From NCBI GenBank assembly GCA_000302695.1, contig AMFN01000003.1, positions 868,001-932,000 of the forward strand: 64,000 nt of DNA. The letters run 5' to 3'. The translations under genes were made by a program, and so were the position numbers. This document shows, piece by piece, positions 35,027 through 45,211 of the stretch. Origin of the DNA: Enterobacteriaceae bacterium LSJC7 (lineage in GTDB: Bacteria > Pseudomonadota > Gammaproteobacteria > Enterobacterales > Enterobacteriaceae). Numbering within the stretch: the first letter of the stretch is position 1; every line of letters starts with the position of its first letter. Under the pieces are notes generated by a model. That model made no database searches. It was not told the DNA's origin and was given only the letters and a program-made list of their open reading frames with translations.

Positions 35027-37051
35027 CTAAAATTTTTTGACGTTACCCAGGCGCTGCGCCAGCGCTCGGGTGCGGGCCTCGTCAAGCGCCGACAGCGCCT
35101 GCGCCGTTTCCGCGCGCCAGGCTGCCAGCAGCGCTTTGCGCCCATTCAGACTTAGCATGGCGCAAATCGTAGCACTATCGTGGTGCTGCTCCAGCCACGC
35201 GCGCAGCGCAGGCAATGGCAGACTGACGTTAAGCAGTAACCGTTGCAGGCTACCGAGGCTCGCCTCTGGCGGGCGATGGGCAAACGCAAACCCCGCCAAC
35301 TCCCACTCATCTCTCTTATTAAGCGTAGACGCTGCCAGCGCGTTAACCGGGATCTTCTGGTCCACCTCGCGGGCAAGCCAGGGAACATCGCGCGCCAGGC
35401 GCGATTGCTGGAGTTGTGTGAGCCGCTGTCCGGCAGGCGTTAGCGGCAGCAACGCCATGGCGTTATAGCAGCCGCTGCTGGCTTCACGGTGGGTGCCAAA
35501 ACGCACCAGCTGAAACCCAGCCCGCTGCCAGAAGCGCCACAGTTCTGCGGTGTAACCAAGGCTCACGCAAAGATAGTCATAGCCGTGGGCAAACTGCGCA
35601 AGGCTTGCCAACAGGTGGCTGCCGGTGCCACGGCGCTGCCACTGTGGATGCACGGCGATGCGGCTCACCCGCAGGCCTTTAAGGGTTGCCGCAAACGGCG
35701 ATGCGCCGTGCGCTGCCAGCGACTGGGCGACCAGGTTACCACGCGGGCGACGCACGCCTGCCCATACGCTCAGGCTCAGCGCCGGTGATAATCCCCCCTC
35801 GGCCACCAGCCAGGCAGCAGCGAGCGGTATATCGCGCGCGCGCGTCAGGGCAAAATACTGACCCGGCGCATCCATCATGCGGCGCAAATCGAGTGGCGAG
35901 GTGCGGTAATGTGCGCCGGAAAGCAGGCGATAGGTTTGCCCGGCGCGCGCAGGCGCACGTTGCCAGAGGTCAGACACTGGCGCGTCGGTGGTTAGCGCGA
36001 GGTCTGAGTTTAACGTGGGCAGCGTATCGTCAAACAGCAAAAGCGTGTCGATGAAGCGCTCCAGTGGGCAGCCAGAGGCCCAGCGCACCGGTACGTTAAG
36101 TCGATAATGGCGAAGTTGCGCTACCGAGGCACAAAACTTCAGCATAAAGCCGCGCCCGGTGCCTTCGTAGCCCTGCACGGTGGTGGTCATCAACACCCGC
36201 GGATAAGCGTCAATCAGGCGGCGCAGTACCGGGGTCGGGAGAGCGGCGGCCTCGTCAATCACCAGCCAGTCACCGCTGGGTGCCGTCCCCTTCTCCAGCG
36301 CCAACAAAAGTGCGTCAGGTGCAACAAAAAGACCTTTGTCGTGCGCGTGGCGAGCCAGCACGTCCGTTGCAGCCCTGGCGGGTGCTGTCACCACGCACGG
36401 ACCAGGCCAGTCGTGAATCAACATGCCCGCCAGAGCCGACTTGCCGCGCCCGCGTGGCGCGGTCACCACCGCTACGCCGTCACTCATCTGGCGCAGATGC
36501 GCCAGAATCTCCTGCTGCCCGGCAAGCGGCGCACCGTTTACCTGGTGCCAGTCCGGGCGTGCGCAATCTGCGGGCCAGCGTGGTTCAGCACCCTGTCGCC
36601 AGAGCAGAGTCTGGCTATCGTCCTCAAGGCAGGTCTGAAGATGGTGAATAAAGACGGGAGTGGGAATGGGCTGCGGGCTGTCGCTCCAGCGCACGCTGTC
36701 GGCGTCGGGCTGTGCGGGCCAGTGCTGCCAGTCGGGTGTAAGCAGCACCAGCCAGCTACCGGCACGCAGGGCGCCCGAAAGTGCCGCCAGCGCTTCGGCA
36801 TCCAGCCCGTCGCGGGCATCAAATACGCCGTGGAGAAATTCGCGCCCGAGCAAGGTACGTAGCGCACCGGGCGCACAGTGTAATCCTGGGCGCTGACGGG
36901 GGCTCACCCACAGCCAGTCGCCGGGGGAGCTTGCACTCAGGCGGCGGCACTGTGCCTCGCACCAGGCGGCCTCGCCGCTCAACACCAGCAAGCGCCGAAT
37001 GCCCTGCCGTGCCTGACTGGCACTCAGGGGATCCAGCTTATCGAACATCAT
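35027..37051 (-). CDS. tmcA: tRNA(Met) cytidine acetyltransferase TmcA
   Basis: Makes N4-acetylcytidine at the wobble base of elongator tRNA-Met, using acetyl-CoA and ATP. 674 residues (671 in E. coli). N-terminal DUF1726 domain, then an RNA-helicase-like module with Walker A (PRGRGKSALAG, about residue 203) and Walker B (WLVIDEAAALPTP), then a GNAT domain (RVSRIAVHPQWQRRGTGSHLL). Two successive ATG codons open the gene; either may be used. It starts three bases after ypfJ ends. Confidence 0.95.
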   Translation of the reverse strand: MMFDKLDPLSASQARQGIRRLLVLSGEAAWCEAQCRRLSASSPGDWLWVSPRQRPGLHCAPGALRTLLGREFLHGVFDARDGLDAEALAALSGALRAGSWLVLLTPDWQHWPAQPDADSVRWSDSPQPIPTPVFIHHLQTCLEDDSQTLLWRQGAEPRWPADCARPDWHQVNGAPLAGQQEILAHLRQMSDGVAVVTAPRGRGKSALAGMLIHDWPGPCVVTAPARAATDVLARHAHDKGLFVAPDALLLALEKGTAPSGDWLVIDEAAALPTPVLRRLIDAYPRVLMTTTVQGYEGTGRGFMLKFCASVAQLRHYRLNVPVRWASGCPLERFIDTLLLFDDTLPTLNSDLALTTDAPVSDLWQRAPARAGQTYRLLSGAHYRTSPLDLRRMMDAPGQYFALTRARDIPLAAAWLVAEGGLSPALSLSVWAGVRRPRGNLVAQSLAAHGASPFAATLKGLRVSRIAVHPQWQRRGTGSHLLASLAQFAHGYDYLCVSLGYTAELWRFWQRAGFQLVRFGTHREASSGCYNAMALLPLTPAGQRLTQLQQSRLARDVPWLAREVDQKIPVNALAASTLNKRDEWELAGFAFAHRPPEASLGSLQRLLLNVSLPLPALRAWLEQHHDSATICAMLSLNGRKALLAAWRAETAQALSALDEARTRALAQRLGNVKKF

Positions 37052-37054
37052 TAA

Positions 37055-37930
37055 TTACAGTCTGCCGTTACCAAAGGTATCGCACTGGTTCGGGTCACCA
37101 CTGTCAAAGCCGCGCTTAAACCAGGTGTAGCGCTGCTCAGATGAACCGTGGGTAAAGCTGTCTGGCACGACGCGTCCCTGGCTTTGCTGTTGCAGCCTGT
37201 CGTCGCCAATCGCCTCAGCGGCGTTCAGCGCCTCCTGCACATCGCCCACTTCCAGGATGCCCTGTTTATCCATATCTTTACCCCAGACGCCCGCAAAGCA
37301 GTCGGCCTGCAATTCCATACGCACGGAAAGCTGGTTTGCCTGTACCTTCGAGGCGTTTTGCTGCATCTGGCGCACGCGCGGTTCAATGCCCAGCAGACGC
37401 TGGATGTGGTGGCCCACTTCATGGGCAATCACATAAGCCTGAGCGAAGTCACCACCGGCGCCAAGCTTACTTTTCATTTCGTCATAAAAGGACAAGTCGA
37501 TATAGACCGTACTGTCTGCCGGGCAGTAGAACGGCCCCATTACAGACTGGCCAGTGCCGCAGCCCGTGCGGGTGACACCGCGATATATGACAAGCTTCGG
37601 CTGCTGGTAGGTTTTGCCCATTGCCCGAAACTCGCGTCCCCAGGTGTCCTCGGTATCAGCAAGGATAACTTTGGTGAATTTGGCCGCTTCTTCATCGTTC
37701 GCGCTGACTGTTTGCTGACTCTTCTGGCTAAGAGACTGGCTGTCACCGGTCAGAAGTGGCGTGAGATCAAAACCATAATAGCCTGCGACCAGCACCACCA
37801 ACAGCACGACAATCCCGCCTTTACCGGTTGGAATGCGAAAACCACCGCCGCCGCCGCGGGGAAACCCACCCTGTGAATCACCACGTCTGTCTTCAACATT
37901 GTCACTCTCGCGACGCCCTCGCCAACGCAT
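37055..37930 (-). CDS. ypfJ: Putative neutral zinc metallopeptidase YpfJ
   Basis: Membrane-anchored protein of the neutral zinc metallopeptidase family; no proven substrate. 291 residues. Charged N-terminus, a Gly-rich patch, one TM helix at about 40-57 ([15 protein letters not shown]), then an extracytoplasmic domain with the zinc motif HEVGHH ([15 protein letters not shown]) and a downstream Glu in [11 protein letters not shown]. Upstream partner of tmcA, as in E. coli. Confidence 0.92.
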   Translation of the reverse strand: MRWRGRRESDNVEDRRGDSQGGFPRGGGGGFRIPTGKGGIVVLLVVLVAGYYGFDLTPLLTGDSQSLSQKSQQTVSANDEEAAKFTKVILADTEDTWGREFRAMGKTYQQPKLVIYRGVTRTGCGTGQSVMGPFYCPADSTVYIDLSFYDEMKSKLGAGGDFAQAYVIAHEVGHHIQRLLGIEPRVRQMQQNASKVQANQLSVRMELQADCFAGVWGKDMDKQGILEVGDVQEALNAAEAIGDDRLQQQSQGRVVPDSFTHGSSEQRYTWFKRGFDSGDPNQCDTFGNGRL

Positions 37931-38051
37931 AGCCTGCTTCCTTTTTAGGGTTACGATAATTAATGAGATCGTAGGTGGTTCGGCGGCGGATTACCACAGA
38001 AAAGAGTAAGGAAACGCACTCATACAGTGACAAACCGCGGCACAATAAAAC

Positions 38052-38090
38052 GTAAAAGGCCGCCGCTCCTCTTACGAAGTGCGGCGGCCT
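38052..38090 (-). terminator. Intrinsic terminator after purC
   Basis: Minus-strand ten-base stem AGGCCGCCGC/GCGGCGGCCT (38081-38090 with 38057-38066), 14-base loop, short T-tract. Confidence 0.75.
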
Positions 38091-38111
38091 GCAACGTAAA
38101 CGATTGCGTGG

Positions 38112-38825
38112 TTAGCCTAAATTAACGCCGAGACGGTGTGCAACCTCTTCGTACGCTTCAACAACGCCGCCCAGACTCTGACGGAAACGATCTTTATCCA
38201 TTTTGTTGAGCGTGGCTTTGTCCCACAGGCGCGCGCCATCGGGTGAAAACTCGTCGCCCAGCACCACTTCGCCTTTGAACAGACCAAACTCCAGCTTGAA
38301 GTCGACCAGAATCAGGCCCGCATCATCAAACAGTTTTTTCAGCACGTCGTTCGCTTTGTAGGTCAGCTCCTGCATACGCGCCAGGTTCTCTTTGCTCACC
38401 CAGCCAAAGGTTTCGCAGTAAGACTCGTTCACCATCGGGTCATGCATGGCGTCGTTTTTCAAAAACAGATCGAACAGCGGCGGATTAAGCTCAATCCCCT
38501 CTTCCACGCCCAGGCGCTTAACCAGCGAGCCTGCGGCACGGTTGCGGATAACGCACTCTACCGGCACCATGTCGAGTTTTTTCACCAGCGATTCAGTATC
38601 GGAAAGCAGCGCTTCGAGCTGCGTCGGAATGCCTGCCTCGGCCAGTTTGGTCATAATGAAGTGGTTGAACTTGTTGTTCACCATTCCCTTACGATCGAAC
38701 TGCTCAATGCGTGCACCGTCACCTGCTGATGTATCGTTGCGAAACTCGAGTATCAGCAGATCGGGATTTTCCGTGCTGTGTACGGTTTTCGCTTTGCCGC
38801 GATACAACTCAGCTTGCTTTTGCAT
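38112..38825 (-). CDS. purC: SAICAR synthetase
   Basis: Purine synthesis step joining CAIR and aspartate with ATP. 237 residues, identical in length to E. coli. N-terminal [20 protein letters not shown] (ATP site), [24 protein letters not shown], and the substrate loop ([22 protein letters not shown]). It lies downstream of dapA-bamC behind a hairpin. I found no clear PurR box in the short bamC-purC gap, although the E. coli gene is in the PurR regulon. Confidence 0.97.
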   Translation of the reverse strand: MQKQAELYRGKAKTVHSTENPDLLILEFRNDTSAGDGARIEQFDRKGMVNNKFNHFIMTKLAEAGIPTQLEALLSDTESLVKKLDMVPVECVIRNRAAGSLVKRLGVEEGIELNPPLFDLFLKNDAMHDPMVNESYCETFGWVSKENLARMQELTYKANDVLKKLFDDAGLILVDFKLEFGLFKGEVVLGDEFSPDGARLWDKATLNKMDKDRFRQSLGGVVEAYEEVAHRLGVNLG

Positions 38826-38881
38826 CTTTCATTACTCCAGATGTGATGACCGTCTGTGCGGCCCGGTATTTAACGCGAATG

Positions 38882-38906
38882 AAAAAGGCCGGCTCGCGCC
38901 GGCCTT
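38882..38906 (-). terminator. Intrinsic terminator between bamC and purC
   Basis: Minus-strand nine-base stem AAGGCCGGC/GCCGGCCTT with four-base loop and T-tract, just after the bamC stop. It should uncouple bamC from purC. Confidence 0.85.
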
Positions 38907-38911
38907 CGGTA

Positions 38912-39940
38912 TTACTTGCTGAAAGCGGCCTGGAAGACCGCCACCAGCGCATCATTTTGCGACTGGGTAAGGGTACGCCCCTTCGGATCGATAAACTGCA
39001 GGCTGCTGCGGTTATCAAGGTCGCCAACCTGAAGCTTGTATTTGCCGTTCGGCAGTTTCGGATCGGCTGCACCCAACGCACGCCAGTCACTGTCAGACAG
39101 CGCATCGTAGGTTACTTCCATGCTGCCCTTAGAACGGCTGCTGTCGGTCACTTTCATGCCCGCTTTTGGCAGTACATTCGGCAGACGATTCCACACGTCG
39201 TTAAACGGTGCACGGACCACCAGCATCGGCAGGCCGGTATCGTCGGCACCGCTCTGCACATCCACAGACGCACCCGCGCGCGTGCTGCTGGTCTCGGTGT
39301 TCATGCTCTTGTCCAGACCGGTGCTGATGGCGTTGAGCATCTGCGCGCTGTAGCGCTGCATTGAGGCGGCGTCGGCAACCGCTTTACCGCCCTGCTCCAG
39401 ACCCAACAGCTTGACGACCACCGCCTGCTGATAGCCCTGCTGCTGCACGCTCACCTGGTAACGGCCACGATACTGTTCGTCTTCGTCTGCGCGGTTCCAC
39501 TGTACCCAGTCGGTGCTCAGCGACTGGCTGGCATCGTCACGTTTGGCGATAGCAAAGTTTTGCGCCTGCATCACGGAAACCACCTGCGGCCACAGTGCAC
39601 CAGTACGACCGTTTTCCATCAGCATGGTGGCGGTATCACCGGTAAACTGAGTACGCGCACCGTTGACCAGCGCCAGCGGCTGTGACGGCGGGCGAATGTC
39701 GAGCTGTTTACCTACGGCACCGCTGCCGTTAGTGACCGGCACGTTATACTGGCTGTTTTCAACGGGCAGAATCAAGCCAGACGGCGCATTCAGCACCGCC
39801 AGCGGTGATGCCTTCAGGTAGGATTCATCACCACTCACCTGACGCTTATAGCGTGAATCGGAACTACAGGCAGCAAGCAGCATGACGAGCGATACGCTCA
39901 CTACTTTTGCTACCGTTGCCTTCTGAACTGAGTAAGTCAT
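38912..39940 (-). CDS. bamC: Outer-membrane assembly lipoprotein BamC
   Basis: Accessory lipoprotein of the BAM complex that folds outer-membrane proteins. 342 residues (344 in E. coli). Signal peptide with lipobox LLAAC, lipid cysteine at residue 25; then the unstructured stretch that binds BamD ([18 protein letters not shown]) and two helix-grip domains. It is 17 bp downstream of dapA in the dapA-bamC operon. Confidence 0.96.
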   Translation of the reverse strand: MTYSVQKATVAKVVSVSLVMLLAACSSDSRYKRQVSGDESYLKASPLAVLNAPSGLILPVENSQYNVPVTNGSGAVGKQLDIRPPSQPLALVNGARTQFTGDTATMLMENGRTGALWPQVVSVMQAQNFAIAKRDDASQSLSTDWVQWNRADEDEQYRGRYQVSVQQQGYQQAVVVKLLGLEQGGKAVADAASMQRYSAQMLNAISTGLDKSMNTETSSTRAGASVDVQSGADDTGLPMLVVRAPFNDVWNRLPNVLPKAGMKVTDSSRSKGSMEVTYDALSDSDWRALGAADPKLPNGKYKLQVGDLDNRSSLQFIDPKGRTLTQSQNDALVAVFQAAFSK

Positions 39941-39957
39941 TCAATCTCCCTAAAACT

Positions 39958-40836
39958 TTACAGCAAACCGGCGTGCTTAAGCGCACTGATTACCACCGGA
40001 CGACCTGCGTCGGTCAGCGGCGTCATCGGCAGGCGCAGCGTGTCGGTCGCCACAAGACCCAACTCCCTGGCAGCCCATTTCACCGGGATGGGGTTGGGTT
40101 CAACAAATAAATTCTCATGCAGCGGCATCAAACGCTGGTTAATGTCGCGCGCGGCGGCAAAATCTCCCGCGGCGGCCAGTTCGCACATGCGCGCCATATC
40201 GCGTGCGGCAACGTTTGCCGTCACCGAGATAACGCCGTGTCCGCCCAGTTGAATAAAGTCCAGCGCGCTGTCGTCGTTGCCACTGAGCAGGATGAAGTCA
40301 TCACTGACCAGTTCTTTGATCTGGTTCACACGGCTTAAGTTCCCGGTGGCCTCTTTAATGGCAACAATATTTTTTACCTGCGCCAGACGACCCACGGTCG
40401 CAGGCAGCAGGTCACAGCCCGTGCGCGACGGCACATTATACAGAATCTGCGGTAGACTCGTATTCTCAGCAATCGCTTTGAAATGCTGGTACAGCCCTTC
40501 CTGAGTAGGACGGTTGTAGTAAGGCACCACCGTCAGACAGCCCACAATGCCGCTGTCGTTAAAACGCTGGGTTAAGGAGATAGCTTCAGATGTGGCGTTT
40601 GCGCCTGTTCCGGCAATGACGGGAATGCGGCCATCGGCCAGCTCCAGCGTCATCATCACGACGTCACCATGCTCATCGTGACTAAGCGTCGCAGACTCGC
40701 CGGTGGTGCCCACCGACACAATCGCCGAAGTGCCATTTTCGACATGATAATCAATCAGTTTTTTAAGATCTGACCGACAAACGTTGCCTTTCTCATCCAT
40801 CGGCGTGATCAGCGCGACAATACTTCCCGTGAACAT
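39958..40836 (-). CDS. dapA: 4-hydroxy-tetrahydrodipicolinate synthase
   Basis: Condenses pyruvate and aspartate semialdehyde, the committed step to lysine/DAP, feedback-inhibited by lysine. 292 residues. The Schiff-base lysine is in [10 protein letters not shown] (Lys161), the catalytic triad Thr44 in [10 protein letters not shown] with Tyr133 in [13 protein letters not shown] precedes the ATG. Divergent from gcvR. Confidence 0.97.
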   Translation of the reverse strand: MFTGSIVALITPMDEKGNVCRSDLKKLIDYHVENGTSAIVSVGTTGESATLSHDEHGDVVMMTLELADGRIPVIAGTGANATSEAISLTQRFNDSGIVGCLTVVPYYNRPTQEGLYQHFKAIAENTSLPQILYNVPSRTGCDLLPATVGRLAQVKNIVAIKEATGNLSRVNQIKELVSDDFILLSGNDDSALDFIQLGGHGVISVTANVAARDMARMCELAAAGDFAAARDINQRLMPLHENLFVEPNPIPVKWAARELGLVATDTLRLPMTPLTDAGRPVVISALKHAGLL

Positions 40837-40983
40837 GGACCATCCTCTGTGCTTGCAAGTGCTTTAATGGTACGTTTGGTGCTGCCTCAAAAGCAAGCGG
40901 GCCAGCGGGATCTGTGCGGTTGTATGCGAGTTTTTTTTATGCTTTCCTTATGATTACCCTCTCGTTCCACAGGAAGCTCTGGT

Positions 40984-41550
40984 TTGACTGATTCATCACA
41001 ACACTACCTGGTCATTACCGCTCTGGGCGCAGACCGTCCAGGGATAGTGAACACCATCACCCGCCATGTCAGTAGCTGCGGCTGTAATATTGAAGACAGC
41101 CGGCTGGCCATGCTGGGTGAGGAGTTCACGTTTATCATGCTGCTGTCCGGAAGCTGGAACGCCATCACGCTCATTGAATCCACGCTGCCGCTCAAAGGCG
41201 CCGAGCTGGATTTGCTCATCGTCATGAAGCGCACGAACTCACATGCGCGCCCGGATATGCCCGCCACGGTGCGCGTGCAGGTCCAGGTGCCAGACTCCCC
41301 ACATCTTATCGAGCGCTTCACCGATTTATTCGATAAACATGAAATGAACATTGCTGAACTGATTTCCCGTACTCAGCCTGCAACAGACAAAACCAGGCCC
41401 TCTGTGCCTGAGCTGTATATTCAGATAGCCGCACACAGCCCGGCGCAGGATGATGCAACAAACATTGAACAAGCCTTCAAAGACCTGTGTACAGAACTTA
41501 ATGCACAAGGCACTATTAGCGTGGTGAATTATCCACTGCAAGATGAATAA
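40984..41550 (+). CDS. gcvR: Glycine cleavage system repressor GcvR
   Basis: Two-ACT-domain protein that binds GcvA and blocks gcvTHP activation when glycine is low. 188 residues (190 in E. coli). The first ACT domain (residues 8-80) is nearly identical to E. coli (LVITALGADRPGIVNTITRH), the second spans about 95-175, and the C-terminal tail differs. The start codon is TTG with AGGAAG eight bases upstream; the E. coli gene also starts with TTG. Followed after 15 bp by bcp. Confidence 0.95.
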   Translation: MTDSSQHYLVITALGADRPGIVNTITRHVSSCGCNIEDSRLAMLGEEFTFIMLLSGSWNAITLIESTLPLKGAELDLLIVMKRTNSHARPDMPATVRVQVQVPDSPHLIERFTDLFDKHEMNIAELISRTQPATDKTRPSVPELYIQIAAHSPAQDDATNIEQAFKDLCTELNAQGTISVVNYPLQDE

Positions 41551-41565
41551 AGATGGAGAGCAGTT

Positions 41566-42039
41566 ATGAATCCACTGAAAGCCGGCGACATCGCACCCAA
41601 ATTCAGCCTGCTTGACCAGGACGGCGAACAGGTCAACTTAACCGACTTCCAGGGACAGCGCGTACTGGTTTATTTTTACCCCAAAGCCATGACGCCAGGC
41701 TGTACGGTACAAGCCTGCGGCCTGCGCGACAGCAAGGACGACTTAAAGCATTACGGCGTTGAAGTGCTGGGCATCAGCACCGATAAGCCGGAAAAACTTT
41801 CCCGCTTTGCAGAAAAAGAGCTGCTTGATTTCACATTGCTTTCCGACGAAGACCACCAGGTCTGTGAGCAATTTGGCATCTGGGGCGAGAAAACCTTTAT
41901 GGGTAAAACCTATGACGGTATCCACCGCACCAGCTTTCTGATTAACGGCGACGGCGTTATTGAGCACGTCTTTGATGATTTTAAAACCACCAATCATCAT
42001 GAGATTGTACTTAACTGGCTGAAGCAGCACGCGGTCTGA
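41566..42039 (+). CDS. bcp: Thioredoxin-dependent thiol peroxidase Bcp
   Basis: Peroxiredoxin (PrxQ class) reducing hydrogen peroxide and lipid peroxides. 157 residues (156 in E. coli). Peroxidatic Cys46 in KAMTPGCTVQAC and resolving Cys51 five residues on, the atypical 2-Cys layout. Second gene of the gcvR-bcp pair, closed by a terminator. In E. coli the hyf hydrogenase operon follows; here perM follows directly. Confidence 0.96.
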   Translation: MNPLKAGDIAPKFSLLDQDGEQVNLTDFQGQRVLVYFYPKAMTPGCTVQACGLRDSKDDLKHYGVEVLGISTDKPEKLSRFAEKELLDFTLLSDEDHQVCEQFGIWGEKTFMGKTYDGIHRTSFLINGDGVIEHVFDDFKTTNHHEIVLNWLKQHAV

Positions 42040-42057
42040 GTGAGCGCGTTATCAATA

Positions 42058-42087
42058 AAAAGCCGACATGATGTCGGCTTTTTATTT
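42058..42087 (+). terminator. Intrinsic terminator after bcp
   Basis: Ten-base stem AAGCCGACAT/ATGTCGGCTT flanked by A-run and T-run, so it can act in both directions between bcp and perM. Confidence 0.92.
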
Positions 42088-42149
42088 GCGGTTATCACGC
42101 CGCCCGGCGCAGTCTCATGCGTATTTCACGCAGTCACAGCGCGCAACCT

Positions 42150-43217
42150 TTAGTGCGTTTGCGGCGGCTGGGGGCTGTCTGGCCAGGCACGCACCACGGC
42201 TTTAACCAATGTTGCCAGCGGGATGGCGAAGAAAACGCCCCAGAATCCCCACAGGCCACCAAAGATAACCACCGAGAGAATGATAACCAGCGGATGCAGA
42301 TTCACCGCTTCAGAGAACAGCACCGGCACCAGCAGGTTGCCGTCCAGCGCCTGAATCACCAGATAAATGATAAAACAGGTCCAGAACTCCGCACCTACGC
42401 CAAACTGAAACAGCGCCACACCAATGACCGGTAGCGTGACGACAAATGCGCCGATGTAAGGAATCAATACCGACAGCCCCACCAACACTGCCAGCAGCAG
42501 CGAATAGTTAAGCCCGGAAAACCAAAATCCGATGTAGGTCGCTACGCCGACAATCACCATCTCCAGCACTTTGCCACGAATATAGTTGGTGATTTGTTGG
42601 TTCATCTCGGTCCAGACCTGGCCTGCAAGACCACGGTTGCGCGGCAGCACCCGGCGCACAGCGTTAAGCATCTGCTTTTTGTCTTTGACCAGGAAAAAGA
42701 CCATCAGCGGCACCAGAATCAGGTAAATCGCCAGCGTGAACAGCCCGACCAGCGAGGCAACGGAATATTTCACCACCGACTCGCCCATGGTTGTCATGCG
42801 CGCACGTGCGTTTTCGGCCATCGCATCCAGAATGCCGGCATCCACCAGCGCCGGATAGCGGCGCGGCAGTGTGGCAGCAAACTCTGTCAGGCGGTTGAAC
42901 ATGGTCGGCATATCGCGAATCAGGTAGATACCCTGTTGCCAGGCCACCGGTGCGACCACAAATGCCAGCAATAACAAAATGCCGACAAACAGCACCAGCA
43001 CCATGCTGGTAGCCCAGGTGCGCGAACAGCCAATGCGTTCAAGGCGGGCTGTAGGCCACTCCAGCAGATAGGCCAACACCAGCGCCACCAGCAGCGGTGC
43101 CAGAAGCCCGGAGAAGAAAAACAGAATGCAGAACCCCGCCACCAGAATCACCAGCAGCGCGATGGCCTCCGGGTCGCTGAAGCGACGACGATACCACTGT
43201 AACAACATCTCAAGCAT
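42150..43217 (-). CDS. perM: AI-2E family membrane protein PerM
   Basis: Putative permease of the AI-2E transporter superfamily; the substrate in enterics is not established. 355 residues (353 in E. coli), seven to eight TM segments, the C-terminal family block LSVLIPYIGAFVVTLPV...LDGNLLVPVLFSEAVNLHPL. The frame is open 46 codons further upstream, but MLEMLLQWYRRRF is the conserved start. Divergent from the Aer-like gene. Confidence 0.94.
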   Translation of the reverse strand: MLEMLLQWYRRRFSDPEAIALLVILVAGFCILFFFSGLLAPLLVALVLAYLLEWPTARLERIGCSRTWATSMVLVLFVGILLLLAFVVAPVAWQQGIYLIRDMPTMFNRLTEFAATLPRRYPALVDAGILDAMAENARARMTTMGESVVKYSVASLVGLFTLAIYLILVPLMVFFLVKDKKQMLNAVRRVLPRNRGLAGQVWTEMNQQITNYIRGKVLEMVIVGVATYIGFWFSGLNYSLLLAVLVGLSVLIPYIGAFVVTLPVIGVALFQFGVGAEFWTCFIIYLVIQALDGNLLVPVLFSEAVNLHPLVIILSVVIFGGLWGFWGVFFAIPLATLVKAVVRAWPDSPQPPQTH

Positions 43218-43397
43218 AGTTTTCCTTTCCAGCCTTTTTGGGAGGGGATGTACGGCGCGGATTGTAGCGAAATGTTGCGACCAGCACTTCGTTTTTATTG
43301 CCCTGTTCCGGTTCTGTTTGTGATCGTTGCCACCAAAACCCGGTTTATCCGGCAAGAAAACAAGACACCCATCACAAATTTAACACCATGAAATTAT

Positions 43398-43424
43398 TAA
43401 AGTTTTTCTATTTCCTGCCGATAA
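43398..43424 (+). promoter_or_regulatory. Flagellar sigma-28 (FliA) promoter, exact consensus
   Basis: TAAAGTTT at 43398-43405 and GCCGATAA at 43417-43424 with an 11-base spacer: every base of the enteric FliA consensus. Transcription should start about 43432, 25 bases before the ATG of the Aer-like receptor. It places that gene in the late flagellar regulon. It also rules out the earlier in-frame ATG at 43388, which lies within or ahead of the promoter. Confidence 0.92.
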
Positions 43425-43456
43425 CTTTCTTATCACTTTTGTGCAGGAGCAGACCG

Positions 43457-45001
43457 ATGAAAAAGGAACGTCCGGTAACGCATCACGAATTTGTGTTTGA
43501 TGAAAATGCCACACTGATGTCCACCACCGACCTGGAAAGCCACATCAACTATGCCAATGATACCTTCATTGCTATCAGCGGCTTCACGCAGGAAGAGCTG
43601 ACAGGCCAGCCTCATAACATTGTCCGTCACCCGGACATGCCCAAAGAAGCGTTTCGTGACATGTGGTTTACCCTCAAGCAGGGCGAACCATGGACCGGGC
43701 TTGTCAAAAACCGGCGCAAAAATGGCGATCACTACTGGGTACGCGCCAACGCCGTACCGGTTATTCGCCAGGGGAAAATCAAAGGGTATATGTCGGTACG
43801 CGCGCGCCCTGATAACGCGGAAATAAAGGCAGCGGAACAGCTGTATAAAGAGTTTCGTGAAGGTGATAAGAAAGGACGCGATTTCTTTAAAGGTGTGGTG
43901 GTACGTACTGGCTTTATGCGCTGGCGCACGCTGCTCAAAACGCTGCCTCTGCGCTGGCGGTTGCGGGGCGCGCTGTTCATGCTTTTGCCGCTTTGTGCGC
44001 TGGCAGGCAGTACGCTGGGCATAGCCCCCCTCACTAATGCGCTGTTCACCGCGGCGATGGCGCTGTTTGTTTTTCTCATCAGCCTGTTCCTGGAAGCCCA
44101 GATAACCCGGCCGGTGGAGCGGCTACGCAAGCAGGCGCTGGCGATTGTCACTGGCGATTACTCGCGTATTGAACACATGGACCGCGTGGATGAAATAGGC
44201 ATGACGCTCAGAGCCGTCAGCCAGCTTGGTCTGATGTTCCGCTGGCTGGTTGATGATGTCAGCGCCCAGGCGCTGAACGTGCTGAAAACCTCCGACACGT
44301 TGCGCGCAACTAACGACGAACTGAGCCAGCGCACCAACCGCGCGGCCTGTAACGTTGAGCAAACGGCGGCAGCCATGCATGAAATGATGAAAACCGTGCA
44401 AAGTAACACCGACAAGGCCAGCGAGGTAGACAGCCTGTCGCGTGAAACCAGCAAAGCCGCCACCGGCGGCGGCCAGGTCATGATTAATATGGCTGAAATT
44501 ATGGCCGCTATCACTGAAAGTTCTAAGCAGATAACCAATATTACCAGCATCATCGACGGCATTGCGTTTCAGACCAATATTCTGGCGCTGAACGCTGCCG
44601 TTGAAGCAGCGCGTGCTGGCGAGCAGGGCAGAGGTTTTGCCGTGGTAGCAGGTGAGGTACGCCATCTGGCCCAGCGCAGCGCCAGTGCAGCTTGCGACAT
44701 CAAGCATCTGGTAGAAACCAGCGGTGAACAGGTGAAAACCGGTAGCGAAGAAGTGAAAGGCGCATGCTGCAAAATGGATGAAATCGTTGAGCGTATTCAG
44801 CATGTTACGCAGTTAATTGCCGATATCAGTAACGCGACCGCCGAGCAGGCGCGGGCGCTGGCAGAAGTCAGCCAGGCGGTGCAGGAACTGGACACCATTA
44901 CTCACCAGAACGCTGAGCGCGTGCAGGAAAACGCCGTTGCGTCAGGCCAGATGAACGACCAGGCTGAACGACTTGCCGAAGCCATTTCGGTATTTCGCTA
45001 A
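43457..45001 (+). CDS. Aer-like PAS-domain energy-taxis receptor
   Basis: Chemoreceptor paralogue of Aer (redox/oxygen sensing through FAD in a PAS domain). 514 residues; E. coli Aer has 506. PAS domain about 15-115, with the strongly Aer-like runs [40 protein letters not shown] and [18 protein letters not shown]. Membrane segments about 168-187 and 192-213 without a periplasmic domain, then a HAMP-like stretch and the MCP hairpin tip ([30 protein letters not shown]). No CheR-tether pentapeptide at the C-terminus. GGAG lies eight bases before the ATG. Monocistronic, with a terminator. Confidence 0.9.
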   Translation: MKKERPVTHHEFVFDENATLMSTTDLESHINYANDTFIAISGFTQEELTGQPHNIVRHPDMPKEAFRDMWFTLKQGEPWTGLVKNRRKNGDHYWVRANAVPVIRQGKIKGYMSVRARPDNAEIKAAEQLYKEFREGDKKGRDFFKGVVVRTGFMRWRTLLKTLPLRWRLRGALFMLLPLCALAGSTLGIAPLTNALFTAAMALFVFLISLFLEAQITRPVERLRKQALAIVTGDYSRIEHMDRVDEIGMTLRAVSQLGLMFRWLVDDVSAQALNVLKTSDTLRATNDELSQRTNRAACNVEQTAAAMHEMMKTVQSNTDKASEVDSLSRETSKAATGGGQVMINMAEIMAAITESSKQITNITSIIDGIAFQTNILALNAAVEAARAGEQGRGFAVVAGEVRHLAQRSASAACDIKHLVETSGEQVKTGSEEVKGACCKMDEIVERIQHVTQLIADISNATAEQARALAEVSQAVQELDTITHQNAERVQENAVASGQMNDQAERLAEAISVFR

Positions 45002-45038
45002 CGCCTCACGGCTGACGTTTTGTACTGTTATCATCATA

Positions 45039-45061
45039 CCGGGCCTGGCGCCCGGTTTTTT
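45039..45061 (+). terminator. Intrinsic terminator after the Aer-like gene
   Basis: Six-base GC stem CCGGGC/GCCCGG, five-base loop, six T. Confidence 0.85.
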
Positions 45062-45211
45062 GCTGGCAGCATAACCAAATGCAGTTGTCAGAAAGGCGCA
45101 CCGGGGACTTTATTCAAACAGCCTGCCCGGCTACACTCCGGTTGCCGACGAGTTGAACTCTGCCGTGTTTGGCTTACCCTGGAAAGATGACAAAATAAAG
45201 GAAACGAGGCT

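Noticed and set aside
38826-38881. PurR box upstream of purC
   Set aside because: Expected from E. coli regulation, but no sequence close to the 16-base consensus was found in the gap.
43298-43456. Earlier starts for the Aer-like receptor, including an ATG at 43388 giving a hydrophobic N-terminus
   Set aside because: The sigma-28 promoter lies downstream of or over these codons, so they are not in the main transcript; the ATG at 43457 has a good ribosome site.
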